From positions 1-64,000 of the forward strand of contig CACKOH010000006.1 of assembly GCA_902601785.1 (NCBI GenBank): a stretch of DNA of 64,000 nucleotides, written 5' to 3'. Position numbers and translations under genes: made by a program. This document shows, piece by piece, positions 9,691 through 20,186 of the stretch (within the stretch, counting starts at the first letter, position 1; each line of letters opens with the position of its first letter). This DNA comes from an uncultured Pelagibacteraceae bacterium. GTDB taxonomy: Bacteria; Pseudomonadota; Alphaproteobacteria; Pelagibacterales; Pelagibacteraceae. The notes under the pieces were generated by a model, which saw nothing but the letters and a program-made list of their open reading frames with translations, did not search any database and was not told the origin of the DNA.

Positions 9691-10293
9691 TTATTTAACA
9701 TCAACATTAAAACTGATTACAATTCTGTCTTCATTAGAATTATTTTTAGCAACTTTATGGGGCAAATATCCAGGAAAAATTAATAAGTCTCCTTCTTTAA
9801 CTTCAATACCAAGAACTTGGGAATTAAACTCATTTTGATTTGCGATTATAGGATAATAATGTCTTTTTGCGATATTTAGATTCTCAACTTGAAAATTTCC
9901 ACATTCTTTGGGAGCTTTCACGTAATAAGCAGCACTTAAATAAGCATTTGGATGAGTATGAACAACATTAAAATCCTCTTTTTTATTTATTATCGCCCAC
10001 ATTTCTTTAATCCTGATATTTTGACTTTCAGTTTTCCAACCTAGACCCTGGAAAGTATTAAGAATATATTCCTGTAGCTCTAAAGCAAATTTAAGTTGTA
10101 TTGAATTGGAATCATTTAATTCGAAATTTTTAGAATGCCACCCACCTCTGTTTGATCTATTAATACCAGTAGAATCTTTTTTATACAGCTCATAAATATA
10201 ATCAGATAGTTTTGGGTTATACTTTGCTGAGTTCTTAAAATTATATTTAAAAACTGGTTCAGGAAAAAATTTAAGAACTTCGCTATTATCCAT
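9691..10293 (-). CDS. Putative 2OG-Fe(II) oxygenase
   Basis: HTHPNAYLSAAYYVKAP ... GDLLIFPGYLPHKV; HxH...H metal-site pattern. Confidence 0.82.
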   Translation of the reverse strand: MDNSEVLKFFPEPVFKYNFKNSAKYNPKLSDYIYELYKKDSTGINRSNRGGWHSKNFELNDSNSIQLKFALELQEYILNTFQGLGWKTESQNIRIKEMWAIINKKEDFNVVHTHPNAYLSAAYYVKAPKECGNFQVENLNIAKRHYYPIIANQNEFNSQVLGIEVKEGDLLIFPGYLPHKVAKNNSNEDRIVISFNVDVK

Positions 10294-10327
10294 AATTTAA
10301 TATAATATTTTTAAGTAGTTATTAAAA

Positions 10328-11254
10328 TTAAATTCTTGCACCAATTTTCTGAATAATTTTAGTAGATAATTCAGTACCTTTCTCTAGACTTTCTTTAACA
10401 CTTTTATGATTTATAACACCATGCAAATACCCAGCAGCAAATAGATCTCCTGCACCAGTTAGATCAGTTATGTTAAGATTTTTTGCTGCAGCGCATTCCA
10501 CAATCTCACCTTTATTTACTGCCATTGCACCTTTTTCACCTCTAGTAATTACAACATCTTTATTTAAATTTTTTACAAAAATTACCGCTTCATCAAATGA
10601 TTTACTTTCAGTTAATGATAATATTTCTTGTTCATTAGCAAAAATGATATCAAGTTTATTTTTCACCAGTTCTAAAAATTGAGCTTTATGCCTCTCAACA
10701 CAAAACAGGTCAGATAATGACATAGCAACTCTATTTGAGTTTAAAATGGCTTTATTAAAAGCTTTTTTTGGTTCTCCTTCATCCCACAAATATCCTTCTA
10801 AAAAAGTTATCTCTGCTTTCTTAATTAGTTCTGCATTCACATCCTCATCACTTACTTTTCCTGCAGTTCCAAGAAAAGTACACATAGTTCTCTCAGAGTC
10901 TGGAGTTATCAAAATTAGACAAGTTCCTGTAGGAGTAGGCTCATCTTTTTTGGAATATAAAAAGTTTACTTTTTCCTTTTGTAATCCGTCTTCATATTTT
11001 TGACCCAGTTCGTCATTATTAACCTTTCCAATAAAACCAACATTATTGCCTAGTTGTGACAAACCAACTATAGAATTTGCAACCGAACCACCTGAAATAG
11101 TGTCCTCAATAGATAAACCTGAAAGTAAGTTTTTAAACTCTGTCTCATCTATTAGTTTCATAGTACTTTTAGTTAGAGAATTTTTAACTAAAAATTCATC
11201 ATCAACTTTACAAAGTACATCAACAATCGCGTTTCCAATTCCTAAAATTTTCAT
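10328..11254 (-). CDS. PfkB-family (adenosine) kinase
   Basis: GIGNAIVDVL N-terminus, SGGSVANSIVGLSQLG, DLTGAGDLFAAGYLHG PfkB signature. Confidence 0.92.
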   Translation of the reverse strand: MKILGIGNAIVDVLCKVDDEFLVKNSLTKSTMKLIDETEFKNLLSGLSIEDTISGGSVANSIVGLSQLGNNVGFIGKVNNDELGQKYEDGLQKEKVNFLYSKKDEPTPTGTCLILITPDSERTMCTFLGTAGKVSDEDVNAELIKKAEITFLEGYLWDEGEPKKAFNKAILNSNRVAMSLSDLFCVERHKAQFLELVKNKLDIIFANEQEILSLTESKSFDEAVIFVKNLNKDVVITRGEKGAMAVNKGEIVECAAAKNLNITDLTGAGDLFAAGYLHGVINHKSVKESLEKGTELSTKIIQKIGARI

Positions 11255-11256
11255 TT

Positions 11257-11910
11257 TTATGCTTTTTTTGTAATTATGGATTTTTTTCTATTAGGATAAC
11301 AAGTGGTGCATATTTTACAAGTTAATCCATAACATTCTCTTGCCTTACAATACTCTCTCCCATAAAAAATTATCTGTAGATGAAGTTTTGACCAGGTTTT
11401 TTTAGGAAAAATCCTTTTTAAATCTTTTTCTGTCTGTACCACATTTTTTCCATTTGTAAGGCCCCATCTTTGTGCAAGTCTATGTATATGAGTATCTACA
11501 GCAAATGCTGGATATCCAAAGCCTTGAGACATCACAACACTAGCTGTCTTATGTCCTACACCAGGTAGTTTTTCTAGTTCTTCAAAAGTTTTTGGAACTT
11601 TTCCATTGTGTATTTTTAAAATTTGCTTCGACATTAAGTAGATGCTTTTTGCTTTAATTCTGAAAATTCCAATACTTTTAATTAATTTTTCAATTTTTCT
11701 TCTCCCTAATTTTACAAAGTGTTCAGGTTTATTATATTTGGGATATATATCTTTTGTTACATTATTCACATTAACGTCTGTACATTGCGCTGACAAAAGA
11801 ACTGATACTAAAAGTGTAAAAGTGTTTTTATGTTTTAAAGGAACAGGAGCTTTAGGATAAATTTTATTTAAAGTTTTTATTATTATTTTTGCCTTTTCTT
11901 TCTCATCCAT
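11257..11910 (-). CDS. nth: Endonuclease III
   Basis: LPGVGHKTASVV HhH, AVDTHIHRLAQRWGL, C-terminal Cys cluster CKARECYGLTCKICTTC. Confidence 0.96.
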   Translation of the reverse strand: MDEKEKAKIIIKTLNKIYPKAPVPLKHKNTFTLLVSVLLSAQCTDVNVNNVTKDIYPKYNKPEHFVKLGRRKIEKLIKSIGIFRIKAKSIYLMSKQILKIHNGKVPKTFEELEKLPGVGHKTASVVMSQGFGYPAFAVDTHIHRLAQRWGLTNGKNVVQTEKDLKRIFPKKTWSKLHLQIIFYGREYCKARECYGLTCKICTTCYPNRKKSIITKKA

Positions 11911-12686
11911 TACGAAAAATCAAGCAAATCTCTCATTGAATACAAACCTGGTTTCTTTTTCATAAGCCATTTTGCAGCTGTTAAGGCTCCATCAGAATAT
12001 AGTGCTCTATCAAAAGCTTCGTGGTTTAAAGTAATAATTTCTTTACCACTTGAGAATTTAACCTCATGTTCTCCAATAATTTCACCTTTTCTTAATGAGC
12101 TAAAATTAATTTTTTTTCCATAAGGAAAAGATTTTTTGTTTAAATACTTTTTACCCATTAGGCTATAAAGATTTTTACCCTTACCATCTGCAATTCCTTT
12201 TCCTAACATTAAGGCTGTTCCTGAAGGATAATCTTTTTTATGTTTATGATGCACTTCAAGTACTTTACTTAAGTACTCTTTATTTAAAGATTTTGATGCT
12301 ATTTCAGTTAAATACATTAACAAATTAACACCCAAGCTCATATTACCAGCTTTTAAAATTGGAATTTTCTTTGAGTATTTTTTTATTTGACTTTCTTGAG
12401 ATCTGCTAAATCCAGTTGTACCAATTACAACTTTTTTTTTTAGTTTTGATGCTATTTTTAAGACTTCTAGTGTGCATTTTGGAATTGTGAAATCTATTAT
12501 TATATCAGTTTTCTTAAATGCATTTTCTGAATTTAACTCTGGTTTAATACCATGTATTTTTTTATTCATGGTTTTATATTCAGTAAGGACTTTCAAATTA
12601 AAATCTTTATTATTTTTAGATGATTTAATTAGTTGTTGACCCATCCTCCCCATACAACCTGAAATACCTAGATTAATTTTTTTCAT
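11910..12686 (-). CDS. dapB: 4-hydroxy-tetrahydrodipicolinate reductase
   Basis: ISGCMGRMGQQLI, VVIGTTGFS, EVHHKHKKDYPSGTA motifs; start taken as MKKINLGISG. Confidence 0.95.
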   Translation of the reverse strand: MKKINLGISGCMGRMGQQLIKSSKNNKDFNLKVLTEYKTMNKKIHGIKPELNSENAFKKTDIIIDFTIPKCTLEVLKIASKLKKKVVIGTTGFSRSQESQIKKYSKKIPILKAGNMSLGVNLLMYLTEIASKSLNKEYLSKVLEVHHKHKKDYPSGTALMLGKGIADGKGKNLYSLMGKKYLNKKSFPYGKKINFSSLRKGEIIGEHEVKFSSGKEIITLNHEAFDRALYSDGALTAAKWLMKKKPGLYSMRDLLDFS

Positions 12687-13071
12687 TAAATATATTTTTT
12701 CTAATATAGCCAACTTCGGTGGTTTTAAAATGCCTGAAAGGAATGTTCGTGTCTTTAATTGCCTTAATAGTCTCTTCCGTAATATTTCCGTATACTTCTA
12801 TCTCAAATCTATCAGCAATTTCTTTATGCTTTTCAACATAATCTTGAACTGGAGGATTATTAAGGTGATGAATCATGGCTTCACTGTTTCGGTATACTTC
12901 ACTCCAAGTAAATTCTAAAGGGTTAGATGGATCTTGATCAAAAGTATGAATAAGCATATCTGGTTCAGACGCATTAACTGCATCATCAGCTTCTTTAGCT
13001 ATCTTCAAATATTCTTCAACCTTACCTTCTTTAACACGTATTCTAGCTATTAAAATAAACGGATTAGACAT
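12673..13071 (-). CDS. Antibiotic biosynthesis monooxygenase (ABM)-domain protein
   Basis: ABM-like fold sequence (ARIRVKEGKVEEYLKIAKEA...FTWSEVYRNSEAMIHHLNNP). Confidence 0.8.
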   Translation of the reverse strand: MSNPFILIARIRVKEGKVEEYLKIAKEADDAVNASEPDMLIHTFDQDPSNPLEFTWSEVYRNSEAMIHHLNNPPVQDYVEKHKEIADRFEIEVYGNITEETIKAIKDTNIPFRHFKTTEVGYIRKNIFNEKN

Positions 13072-13134
13072 TGAAATAATAATAAATGATTAAGTTACTT
13101 TTAAAATATTAACTCTTTTTAATCAATTAGTCTT

Positions 13135-14262
13135 TTAATTTTTCCAGAAATCTTTTGCTTTTTGAAAGAATTTTTTAATACTTGGATTTGATTTTTCGTT
13201 TTCAATTTCTCTAAATTGTTCTAATAATTCTTTTTGTTTTTTATTTAAATAAACAGGTACTTCCGTCTTAACCTGGACGTACAAATCTCCATAATCACCT
13301 CTTCTCATGAAAGGCATCCCTTTGCCTTTTAATCTAAATTGTTTACCGTTTTGGGTCCCATCAGGTATCTTTATTTTTGCTTTGCCACCATCTATAGTCG
13401 GAATTTCAATTGTTGTTCCAAGAGCAGCGTCAGCAAGGGATATGGGAAATTCAAAAAATAAGTTTTCATCTGATCTTTTAAATAAGTTGTGTGAGTTAAC
13501 GTTTACAAATAAGTATAAATCTCCAGTTGATCCTCCTCTACTGCCAGCTTCCCCTTTTCCAGCTAGTCTAATTCTTGTGCCATCATCAACTCCTCTTGGA
13601 ATAGTGACGGCTATTTTCTTGGAAGCTTGTGTTTTTCCCTGACCATTACAATCACTGCATGGGTTTGTAATCTCTTCACCATTTCCATTACATTGAGGAC
13701 AGGTTTGTTGAACTGTGAAAAAACCTTGGTTAGATCTTATTTTCCCATTACCACCACAATATGAGCATGTATCTGGTGAAGAGCCAGGTCTTGAACCATT
13801 TCCTTTACAAGTTTCACATTTCTCAGTTGTTGAAAATTTTATATCTTGTTTCTTACCATGGTAGGCTTCTTCAAGAGAGATAGACAGATCATATCTCAAA
13901 TCTGACCCTCTATTATTAGTTCTTCGGCTTTTAGATCTGCCGCCACCACCGAAATCTCCAAAGAAATCCTCAAAAATATCTGAAAAATCTGCACCACTAA
14001 AACCACCAAAGCCACCACCAGGTCTTCCACCTCCATTTTCAAAAGCAGCATGACCAAAGTTATCGTAGTTTTGTTTTTTTTCTTTATCAGAAAGTATTCC
14101 GTATGCTTCACTAGCTTCTTTAAATTTATCTTCGGCCTTAGTGTCGCCAGGATTTTTATCTGGATGATATTTAACTGCTAATTTTCTGTAAGCTGATTTT
14201 AAATCTTCAGGGCTTGCGTTTTTACCAACGCCTAGGACATCATAATAGTCTCTTTTAGCCAT
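13135..14262 (-). CDS. dnaJ: Chaperone DnaJ
   Basis: J-domain with HPD ([10 protein letters not shown]), Gly/Phe region, four CxxCxGxG zinc motifs. Confidence 0.98.
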   Translation of the reverse strand: MAKRDYYDVLGVGKNASPEDLKSAYRKLAVKYHPDKNPGDTKAEDKFKEASEAYGILSDKEKKQNYDNFGHAAFENGGGRPGGGFGGFSGADFSDIFEDFFGDFGGGGRSKSRRTNNRGSDLRYDLSISLEEAYHGKKQDIKFSTTEKCETCKGNGSRPGSSPDTCSYCGGNGKIRSNQGFFTVQQTCPQCNGNGEEITNPCSDCNGQGKTQASKKIAVTIPRGVDDGTRIRLAGKGEAGSRGGSTGDLYLFVNVNSHNLFKRSDENLFFEFPISLADAALGTTIEIPTIDGGKAKIKIPDGTQNGKQFRLKGKGMPFMRRGDYGDLYVQVKTEVPVYLNKKQKELLEQFREIENEKSNPSIKKFFQKAKDFWKN

Positions 14263-14290
14263 TTAATTACCCCAGACATTGAATGTCAGT

Positions 14291-16216
14291 TTATGCGCTT
14301 TTTTCTTTATTCTCGTCCTTTACTTCTTCGAAATCAGCATCAACAACATTTTCGTCTTTTTTACCTGCATCATCTCCACCATCATCTTTTCCAGATTCTG
14401 GTTTTGCAGTTTGTTGTGATTTGTAAATTGCTTCTCCAAGTTTCATAGAAGCTTGAACCAAAGCTTCTGTTTTTTTCTTGATATCTTCAATATCTTCACC
14501 TTTTAAAGCTTCTTTTACAGCTGATGAAGCATCTTCAATTGCTTTCTTTTCTGCATCAGAAACTTTTGTTCCATGCTCTTTTAAGTTTTTTTCAGTGGAA
14601 TGGATTAAGGTATCTGCCTGATTTCTTACATCAACCGATTCTCTTTTTTTCTTATCAGCTTCCTTGTTAGACTCTGCGTCTTTAACCATTTTTTCAATCT
14701 CTTCATCACTTAGTCCACCAGAAGCTTGAATTTGAATCTTTTGCTCTTTACCTGTTCCTTTATCTTTTGCTGAAACGTTTACGATACCATTTGCATCAAT
14801 ATCAAAAGTCACTTCGATTTGAGGAACACCTCTTGGAGCAGGTGCGATACCTACAAGCTCAAAGTTACCTAAGGCTTTGTTATCAGTAGCCATTTCTCTT
14901 TCACCTTGCAAAACTCTAATAGACACTGCTGGCTGATTATCCTCTGCGGTTGAAAATACTTGGCTTTTTTTGGTTGGTATCGTTGTATTTTTATCTATTA
15001 GTTTTGTAGAAACGCCACCTAACGTTTCGATACCAAGTGATAAAGGGGTAACATCTAGTAGAAGAACATCCTTAACATCGCCCTGTAATACACCAGCTTG
15101 AATTGCAGCTCCCATTGCTACCACTTCATCTGGATTAACACTTTTATTTGGATCTTTACCAAAAAAGCTTTTAACTTCTTCAAGAACTTTTGGCATTCTA
15201 GTCATACCACCAACCATTACTACTTCATCTATTTCACTGGCATTAATACCTGCATCTTTCAGAGCAGTTTTACATGGTGGAATTGTTCTAGCAATTAAAT
15301 CCTCTACTAGAGCCTCAAGTTTAGCTCTAGTCATTTTTAAATTAATATGTTTAGGACCTGTTTTATCAGCAGTAATAAATGGTAAATTAATATCTGTTTG
15401 TTCCGCAGATGATAGTTCGATTTTCGCTTTTTCTGCAGCTTCTTTTAATCTTTGTAAAGCAAGTTTATCGGATTTAAGATCAATTCCGTTGTCTTTCTTA
15501 AATTCAGAGACTAAATAATCAACAATAGCATTATCAAAATCTTCACCACCTAAAAATGTATCACCATTAGTTGATTTAACTTCAAATACACCATCTCCTA
15601 ATTCTAGGATTGAAACATCAAATGTTCCTCCACCTAAATCATAAACAGCAATTTTTTTATTTTGTTTTTTATCTAAACCATAAGCAAGTGATGCAGCAGT
15701 TGGTTCATTTATAATTCTTAAAACTTCTAATCCAGCAATTTTTCCCGCATCTTTAGTCGCTTGTCTTTGAGCATCATTAAAATATGCTGGCACTGTAATT
15801 ACTGCCTTAGTTACTGCTTGACCTAGGTATTTTTCAGCAGTTTCTTTCATTTTCTGTAAAATGAATGCTGATATTTGAGATGGAGAATATTTTTCTCCTT
15901 TAGCTTCAATCCATGCATCTCCTTTTTCAGAATTTACTATTTTAAAAGGAGCTGCCTCAACATCTTTTTTAACTGTAGGATCTTCAAAGTTTCTTCCTAT
16001 TAATCTTTTGACTGCAAAGATGGTATTTTCTGGATTTGTTACAGCTTGTCTTTTTGCTGGTTGTCCAATTAATTTTTCGCTTTCATCAGTAAAGGCTACA
16101 ACTGAAGGAGTTGTTCTTGCACCTTCTGCATTTTCTAACACTTTAGCTTGCGTTCCTTCCATTATTGCAACGCATGAGTTTGTTGTACCTAAATCTATTC
16201 CAATAATTTTACTCAT
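14291..16216 (-). CDS. dnaK: Chaperone DnaK
   Basis: [28 protein letters not shown], Hsp70 signatures; upstream of dnaJ. Confidence 0.99.
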   Translation of the reverse strand: MSKIIGIDLGTTNSCVAIMEGTQAKVLENAEGARTTPSVVAFTDESEKLIGQPAKRQAVTNPENTIFAVKRLIGRNFEDPTVKKDVEAAPFKIVNSEKGDAWIEAKGEKYSPSQISAFILQKMKETAEKYLGQAVTKAVITVPAYFNDAQRQATKDAGKIAGLEVLRIINEPTAASLAYGLDKKQNKKIAVYDLGGGTFDVSILELGDGVFEVKSTNGDTFLGGEDFDNAIVDYLVSEFKKDNGIDLKSDKLALQRLKEAAEKAKIELSSAEQTDINLPFITADKTGPKHINLKMTRAKLEALVEDLIARTIPPCKTALKDAGINASEIDEVVMVGGMTRMPKVLEEVKSFFGKDPNKSVNPDEVVAMGAAIQAGVLQGDVKDVLLLDVTPLSLGIETLGGVSTKLIDKNTTIPTKKSQVFSTAEDNQPAVSIRVLQGEREMATDNKALGNFELVGIAPAPRGVPQIEVTFDIDANGIVNVSAKDKGTGKEQKIQIQASGGLSDEEIEKMVKDAESNKEADKKKRESVDVRNQADTLIHSTEKNLKEHGTKVSDAEKKAIEDASSAVKEALKGEDIEDIKKKTEALVQASMKLGEAIYKSQQTAKPESGKDDGGDDAGKKDENVVDADFEEVKDENKEKSA

Positions 16217-16277
16217 AATTTTTATATCCTATTCGTCATATAAGGTTTAAATTCTGATCTACAAGTTGATCTTAGAA

Positions 16278-16928
16278 TTATTTATCCTCTCTATTTTCTA
16301 TATTTTCCTCGGTTTTTTCCTCTTTTTTAGAAGTTTTCTTAGATACACCAACTAAAGATGGTCTAAGTAGTCTATCTTTAATGGTAAATCCTTTTTGAAT
16401 TTCTTGAATAATTGTTCCAGGTTCTTTTGTGTCATCCTCTATTTCCATCATTGCTTGATGAAAATTAGGGTCTAATTTTTTATTTAAACTTTCTATTGGT
16501 TTAATATTATTTTTTTCAAAAATAGAAATTGTATCTTTTTTGATAATATCTAAATGTTCTAAGGATTTATTAAGAGCTTCTGTATTTTTTAACTTTTCAT
16601 CAGTCTCTAAAATCTGTTTTGAACGTTCTAAATTATCAATTAAATTTAATGCTTCCTTAGCAAAACTATAACCACCATATTCAAATGCTTCTTCTTTTTC
16701 TTTTTCAAACCTTCTTCTTTGATTTTCCATTTCAGCAAAAGTTCTTGCTACTTTATCTTCGAGTTCAGCAATTTTTTCTTCTGGAGTAGGCTCTTTAATT
16801 TCTTCTTTAGCCTCTTGGGCTGTTTCTTCTTTGTCTTCATCATTTAAATTATTCTCAGGCTCAACAGTTTCTTTTTCTGGCTCCTGATGATTTTTAGTAG
16901 ACGTATTTTGGTTTTCTTCTTTTTCCAT
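16278..16928 (-). CDS. grpE: Nucleotide exchange factor GrpE
   Basis: AEMENQRRRFEKEKEEA coiled coil; PNFHQAMMEIED...GFTIKDRLLRPSLVGVSK. Confidence 0.95.
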   Translation of the reverse strand: MEKEENQNTSTKNHQEPEKETVEPENNLNDEDKEETAQEAKEEIKEPTPEEKIAELEDKVARTFAEMENQRRRFEKEKEEAFEYGGYSFAKEALNLIDNLERSKQILETDEKLKNTEALNKSLEHLDIIKKDTISIFEKNNIKPIESLNKKLDPNFHQAMMEIEDDTKEPGTIIQEIQKGFTIKDRLLRPSLVGVSKKTSKKEEKTEENIENREDK

Positions 16929-16964
16929 AAAGACTTATATGGTAAGGATTTTGATAATTGCTAG

Positions 16965-17567
16965 ATGCCTATACAAAAAATAAATAAATTACTTATTGGG
17001 ACAAATAACAAAGGTAAACTAAGTGAAATTAAGAGTTTACTCCCAAAAAACATTGAAATTAGCTCCACATCTGAATTTAAACTTAAAAGTCCAATAGAAA
17101 ATGGAAAAACATTTAAGGAAAACTCTTTAATAAAATCTAAATTTTTTTCAAAAAAAACAGGCCTTACATGTCTAGCGGATGACTCTGGTTTAGAAATAGA
17201 TCTTTTAGATAAAAAACCTGGCATTTACTCTGCAAGATGGGGCGGAAGTAATGGAGACTTTAAGAAGGCTATTAAAAGAGTTTATAGGGAGTTGCATAAA
17301 AAAGACAAAAATTGGAAATACAAAAAAATAAGAGCAAGGTTTGTATGTGCTTTATCAATCTCATATTTAAATAAAAAAATTGCATGTGTTCAAAGTAAAA
17401 TTGAAGGTTATATTTCAAATGAACCTATAGGAAAAAATGGATTTGGTTATGACCCTATTTTTATTCCTAAAGGCAAAAAAAAAACATTTGGGGAAATCAA
17501 GCCTGCAAAAAAATACAAAATAGATCATAGATATTTTGCTTTTAAAAAAATTAAAAAATTTTTATGA
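16965..17567 (+). CDS. rdgB: RdgB/HAM1 non-canonical purine NTP pyrophosphatase
   Basis: LIGTNNKGKLSEIK, CLADDSGLEIDLLDKKPGIYSARWGG, GFGYDPIFIPKGKKKTFGE. Confidence 0.94.
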   Translation: MPIQKINKLLIGTNNKGKLSEIKSLLPKNIEISSTSEFKLKSPIENGKTFKENSLIKSKFFSKKTGLTCLADDSGLEIDLLDKKPGIYSARWGGSNGDFKKAIKRVYRELHKKDKNWKYKKIRARFVCALSISYLNKKIACVQSKIEGYISNEPIGKNGFGYDPIFIPKGKKKTFGEIKPAKKYKIDHRYFAFKKIKKFL

Positions 17568-18705
17568 GTTGTTCATCTTCAATTTTATAAAAATTTAATC
17601 TATGATTAATTTTATTATTTTTTACATCAAATATTCCTATTTTTCCTTTAAATGAGTTTTGTTTCTTGAATAATTTATTTAAATTAGAAAGATTAGATTC
17701 TAATGATAGATAATAAACTAAACCTACTAAATCATAACTTAATAGTGACAAATGGGAGGGATCCTCATTAAAGGCATTAAAATATTTGATCTTATAACTA
17801 TCAAAATTTTCTTTATTAATTGAGGGAAAATAAAGTGGTTGAAGATCCTTTTCTTTTAATAAACTTTCATCAAACCATTGATTAAGGGTTATGAAATATT
17901 TGTTTTGTGGTTTCACATCAGTATACAAAAGTGATGTGGTTACACTTTTTAGGCTTTCATCAAAATCAGCAATAACAACTGCATCAAAATTTAAGTTTCC
18001 TATAGTATATCTTTTCTCTAATCTTTTTATTTTTTTTTCTTTATTGGGATCATTTGAATTTTTAATTCTTGTAATTTCATCTTCTAAATTTTGTTTTCTT
18101 ATTTTATATTTTGTGATTTCTTCTATTTGTTTTGTAAGTTTTGTTGGATCAGTATTATAACTATATTCCTTAAAAGTTTTTATTTTCGACTCTTTTATTC
18201 CTTTTTTAATTTCAAATTCATATTCTTGAATTGGAGTTAAAAAAATAGTTTTATCAACTTTATTTTTTTTTAAAAACTTTTTAATAGTATTAAACTGTGA
18301 GGTAGAATTTATTCCAGCTGAAATTACATTTTCTGGAAGATCTAAGATTTTGTTTGTTAGAGATAAAAAAGTTAAGTCATTTATTTCATTTAAATAAGCT
18401 AAACTTTCATAGAAGACAGGACCTATAACTACTTTTATGCCCATTTGTTTTAATTCAAATGCTGATTTAAGAGCTTGATTAGGTCTAGAAGCTGTATCTT
18501 TAGGATAAATTTCAATTAAGTTATCATCAATATCTTTTATAGCTAAACTTACCGCTTTGATAATTGATTGACCAATTTCTTTATTTGACCCAGTCATTGG
18601 GATTAACAAACCAATTTTAATTTTTTCATTAGCACTAGCCATTTGAAAAAATAATAAAAATACTCCAAATTTTAGAGCACAAAGAATTTTAATTAATTTA
18701 ATCAT
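17551..18705 (-). CDS. LpoA-like penicillin-binding protein activator / periplasmic-binding-protein type I protein
   Basis: Signal peptide, IKIGLLIPMTGSNKEIGQSI; encoded divergently from rsmI as is typical for lpoA-like genes. Confidence 0.78.
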   Translation of the reverse strand: MIKLIKILCALKFGVFLLFFQMASANEKIKIGLLIPMTGSNKEIGQSIIKAVSLAIKDIDDNLIEIYPKDTASRPNQALKSAFELKQMGIKVVIGPVFYESLAYLNEINDLTFLSLTNKILDLPENVISAGINSTSQFNTIKKFLKKNKVDKTIFLTPIQEYEFEIKKGIKESKIKTFKEYSYNTDPTKLTKQIEEITKYKIRKQNLEDEITRIKNSNDPNKEKKIKRLEKRYTIGNLNFDAVVIADFDESLKSVTTSLLYTDVKPQNKYFITLNQWFDESLLKEKDLQPLYFPSINKENFDSYKIKYFNAFNEDPSHLSLLSYDLVGLVYYLSLESNLSNLNKLFKKQNSFKGKIGIFDVKNNKINHRLNFYKIEDEQLIKIF

Positions 18706-18739
18706 TTTGATGTTAATATAATGTTTTTTTATCTAAATT

Positions 18740-19603
18740 ATGATCATTAAACCACAATCTAAAATAAAAGATAATGAAAATGGTCTATATATAGTTTCGA
18801 CGCCAATAGGAAATTTAAAAGATATTACTATTAGAGCATTAGAAATATTAAAACAATCTGAATTTATACTATGCGAAGACACACGAATTTCCAAAAACTT
18901 GTTGAATAAATATGAAATTAAATCAAAATTAATTTCAAACCATAAATTTAATGAAAAAAAAAATACTTTAAAAATTATTGAATATTTAAAAACTGGTAAA
19001 ATAATTTCTTTAATTTCTGATGCAGGCACACCTACCATTTCTGATCCTGGTTCAGTTTTAGTAAATGAGTGTGTTAAAAATAATATTAATATTATTCCAA
19101 TACCTGGCCCATCAGCAGTTGCGACCGCAATATCAATTAGTGGATTTTCTGATCAGTTTTATTTTAATGGTTTTCTTCCAGAGAAAAAACAGCAGGTAGC
19201 AAACGAGTTAAAAAGACTTTCAGAATTTGGTTCAAGTCTAGTTTTTTTTGTATCTCCTAAAAAAATTAATAAAGTTATACCAGAAATTAAGAAATATTTT
19301 AGCGAGAGACAAATTGTCATTTGCAGGGAAATTACTAAGTTATTCGAAGAGTTTTTAAGGGTAAATGTAGATCAATTAGAAGTATTTCAAAAAGAACCAA
19401 AAGGAGAGATCACAATTGTTATATCTGAGAAAAAAAATGACATTAATAGTTCCAAAAATTTAACTGAATCAGATATGAATATTATAAGTAAAATGATCAA
19501 TAAACTCACAATAAAAGAAATAACAGATTTGATAAGTCAGAATAGTAAAGTATCTAAAAAGGAAATTTATAAATACTGTTTAAAATTAAAAAATGAAAAT
19601 TAA
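18740..19603 (+). CDS. rsmI: 16S rRNA (cytidine(1402)-2'-O)-methyltransferase
   Basis: LYIVSTPIGNLKDITIRALEIL, CEDTRISKNLL, SDAGTPTISDPG, PGPSAV. Confidence 0.96.
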   Translation: MIIKPQSKIKDNENGLYIVSTPIGNLKDITIRALEILKQSEFILCEDTRISKNLLNKYEIKSKLISNHKFNEKKNTLKIIEYLKTGKIISLISDAGTPTISDPGSVLVNECVKNNINIIPIPGPSAVATAISISGFSDQFYFNGFLPEKKQQVANELKRLSEFGSSLVFFVSPKKINKVIPEIKKYFSERQIVICREITKLFEEFLRVNVDQLEVFQKEPKGEITIVISEKKNDINSSKNLTESDMNIISKMINKLTIKEITDLISQNSKVSKKEIYKYCLKLKNEN

Positions 19604-20186
19604 ATTATTAATTATAATTTTTATAGGAATTATTTTGGTAGGATGTGTGGGTGTTAGTTCTAAAGGATTATTTGGAACGGGTGTTAGTGTTGCATTAGAT
19701 CCTAGAACTTTAGGAACCCAGATAGATGATTCAATAATGCAAAAAAGTTTGTCTGCTAGAATTTTGGCAAAAGATAAAAAATATTTTTTATCAGTCAAAT
19801 CAAAAGTTCTTGATGGAAGAATCTTTATAACAGGAAAGGTAGATAGTCCTGAGGAAAAATTACAAATAACAAAAATTGCTTGGGAAACAAAGGGTGCAAG
19901 ATCAGTTCGAAATGATATTAAAATAAAAAAAGAGTTTAACTTTAAACAATCTGCTAAAGATATTTTAATTACTACTCAACTTAGAACAGCATTAATTGTA
20001 AATAAAAATATAAAAGCAACAAACTATCAAATTGATACATATAAAAAGATAATTTACGTTTATGGAATCGCATTAACCTCGGAGGAAAAAGATTTAGTTA
20101 TCAGTGAAGCTAAAGAAATTTTAGATGTTGAGAATGTAATTGCGAGTATAATATTGGTCGAGGACTTAAGAATTCAAAAAGAATAA
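19593..20186 (+). CDS. BON-domain lipoprotein (DolP/YraP-like)
   Basis: Lipobox GIILVGCVGV, two BON-like repeats (VLDGRIFITGKVDSPEEKLQITKIAWE...). Confidence 0.85.
   Translation: MKIKLLIIIFIGIILVGCVGVSSKGLFGTGVSVALDPRTLGTQIDDSIMQKSLSARILAKDKKYFLSVKSKVLDGRIFITGKVDSPEEKLQITKIAWETKGARSVRNDIKIKKEFNFKQSAKDILITTQLRTALIVNKNIKATNYQIDTYKKIIYVYGIALTSEEKDLVISEAKEILDVENVIASIILVEDLRIQKE

Noticed and set aside
17551-17567. 17-bp convergent overlap of rdgB and the LpoA-like gene
   Set aside because: Short 3' overlaps are common in streamlined genomes; not considered notable by itself.
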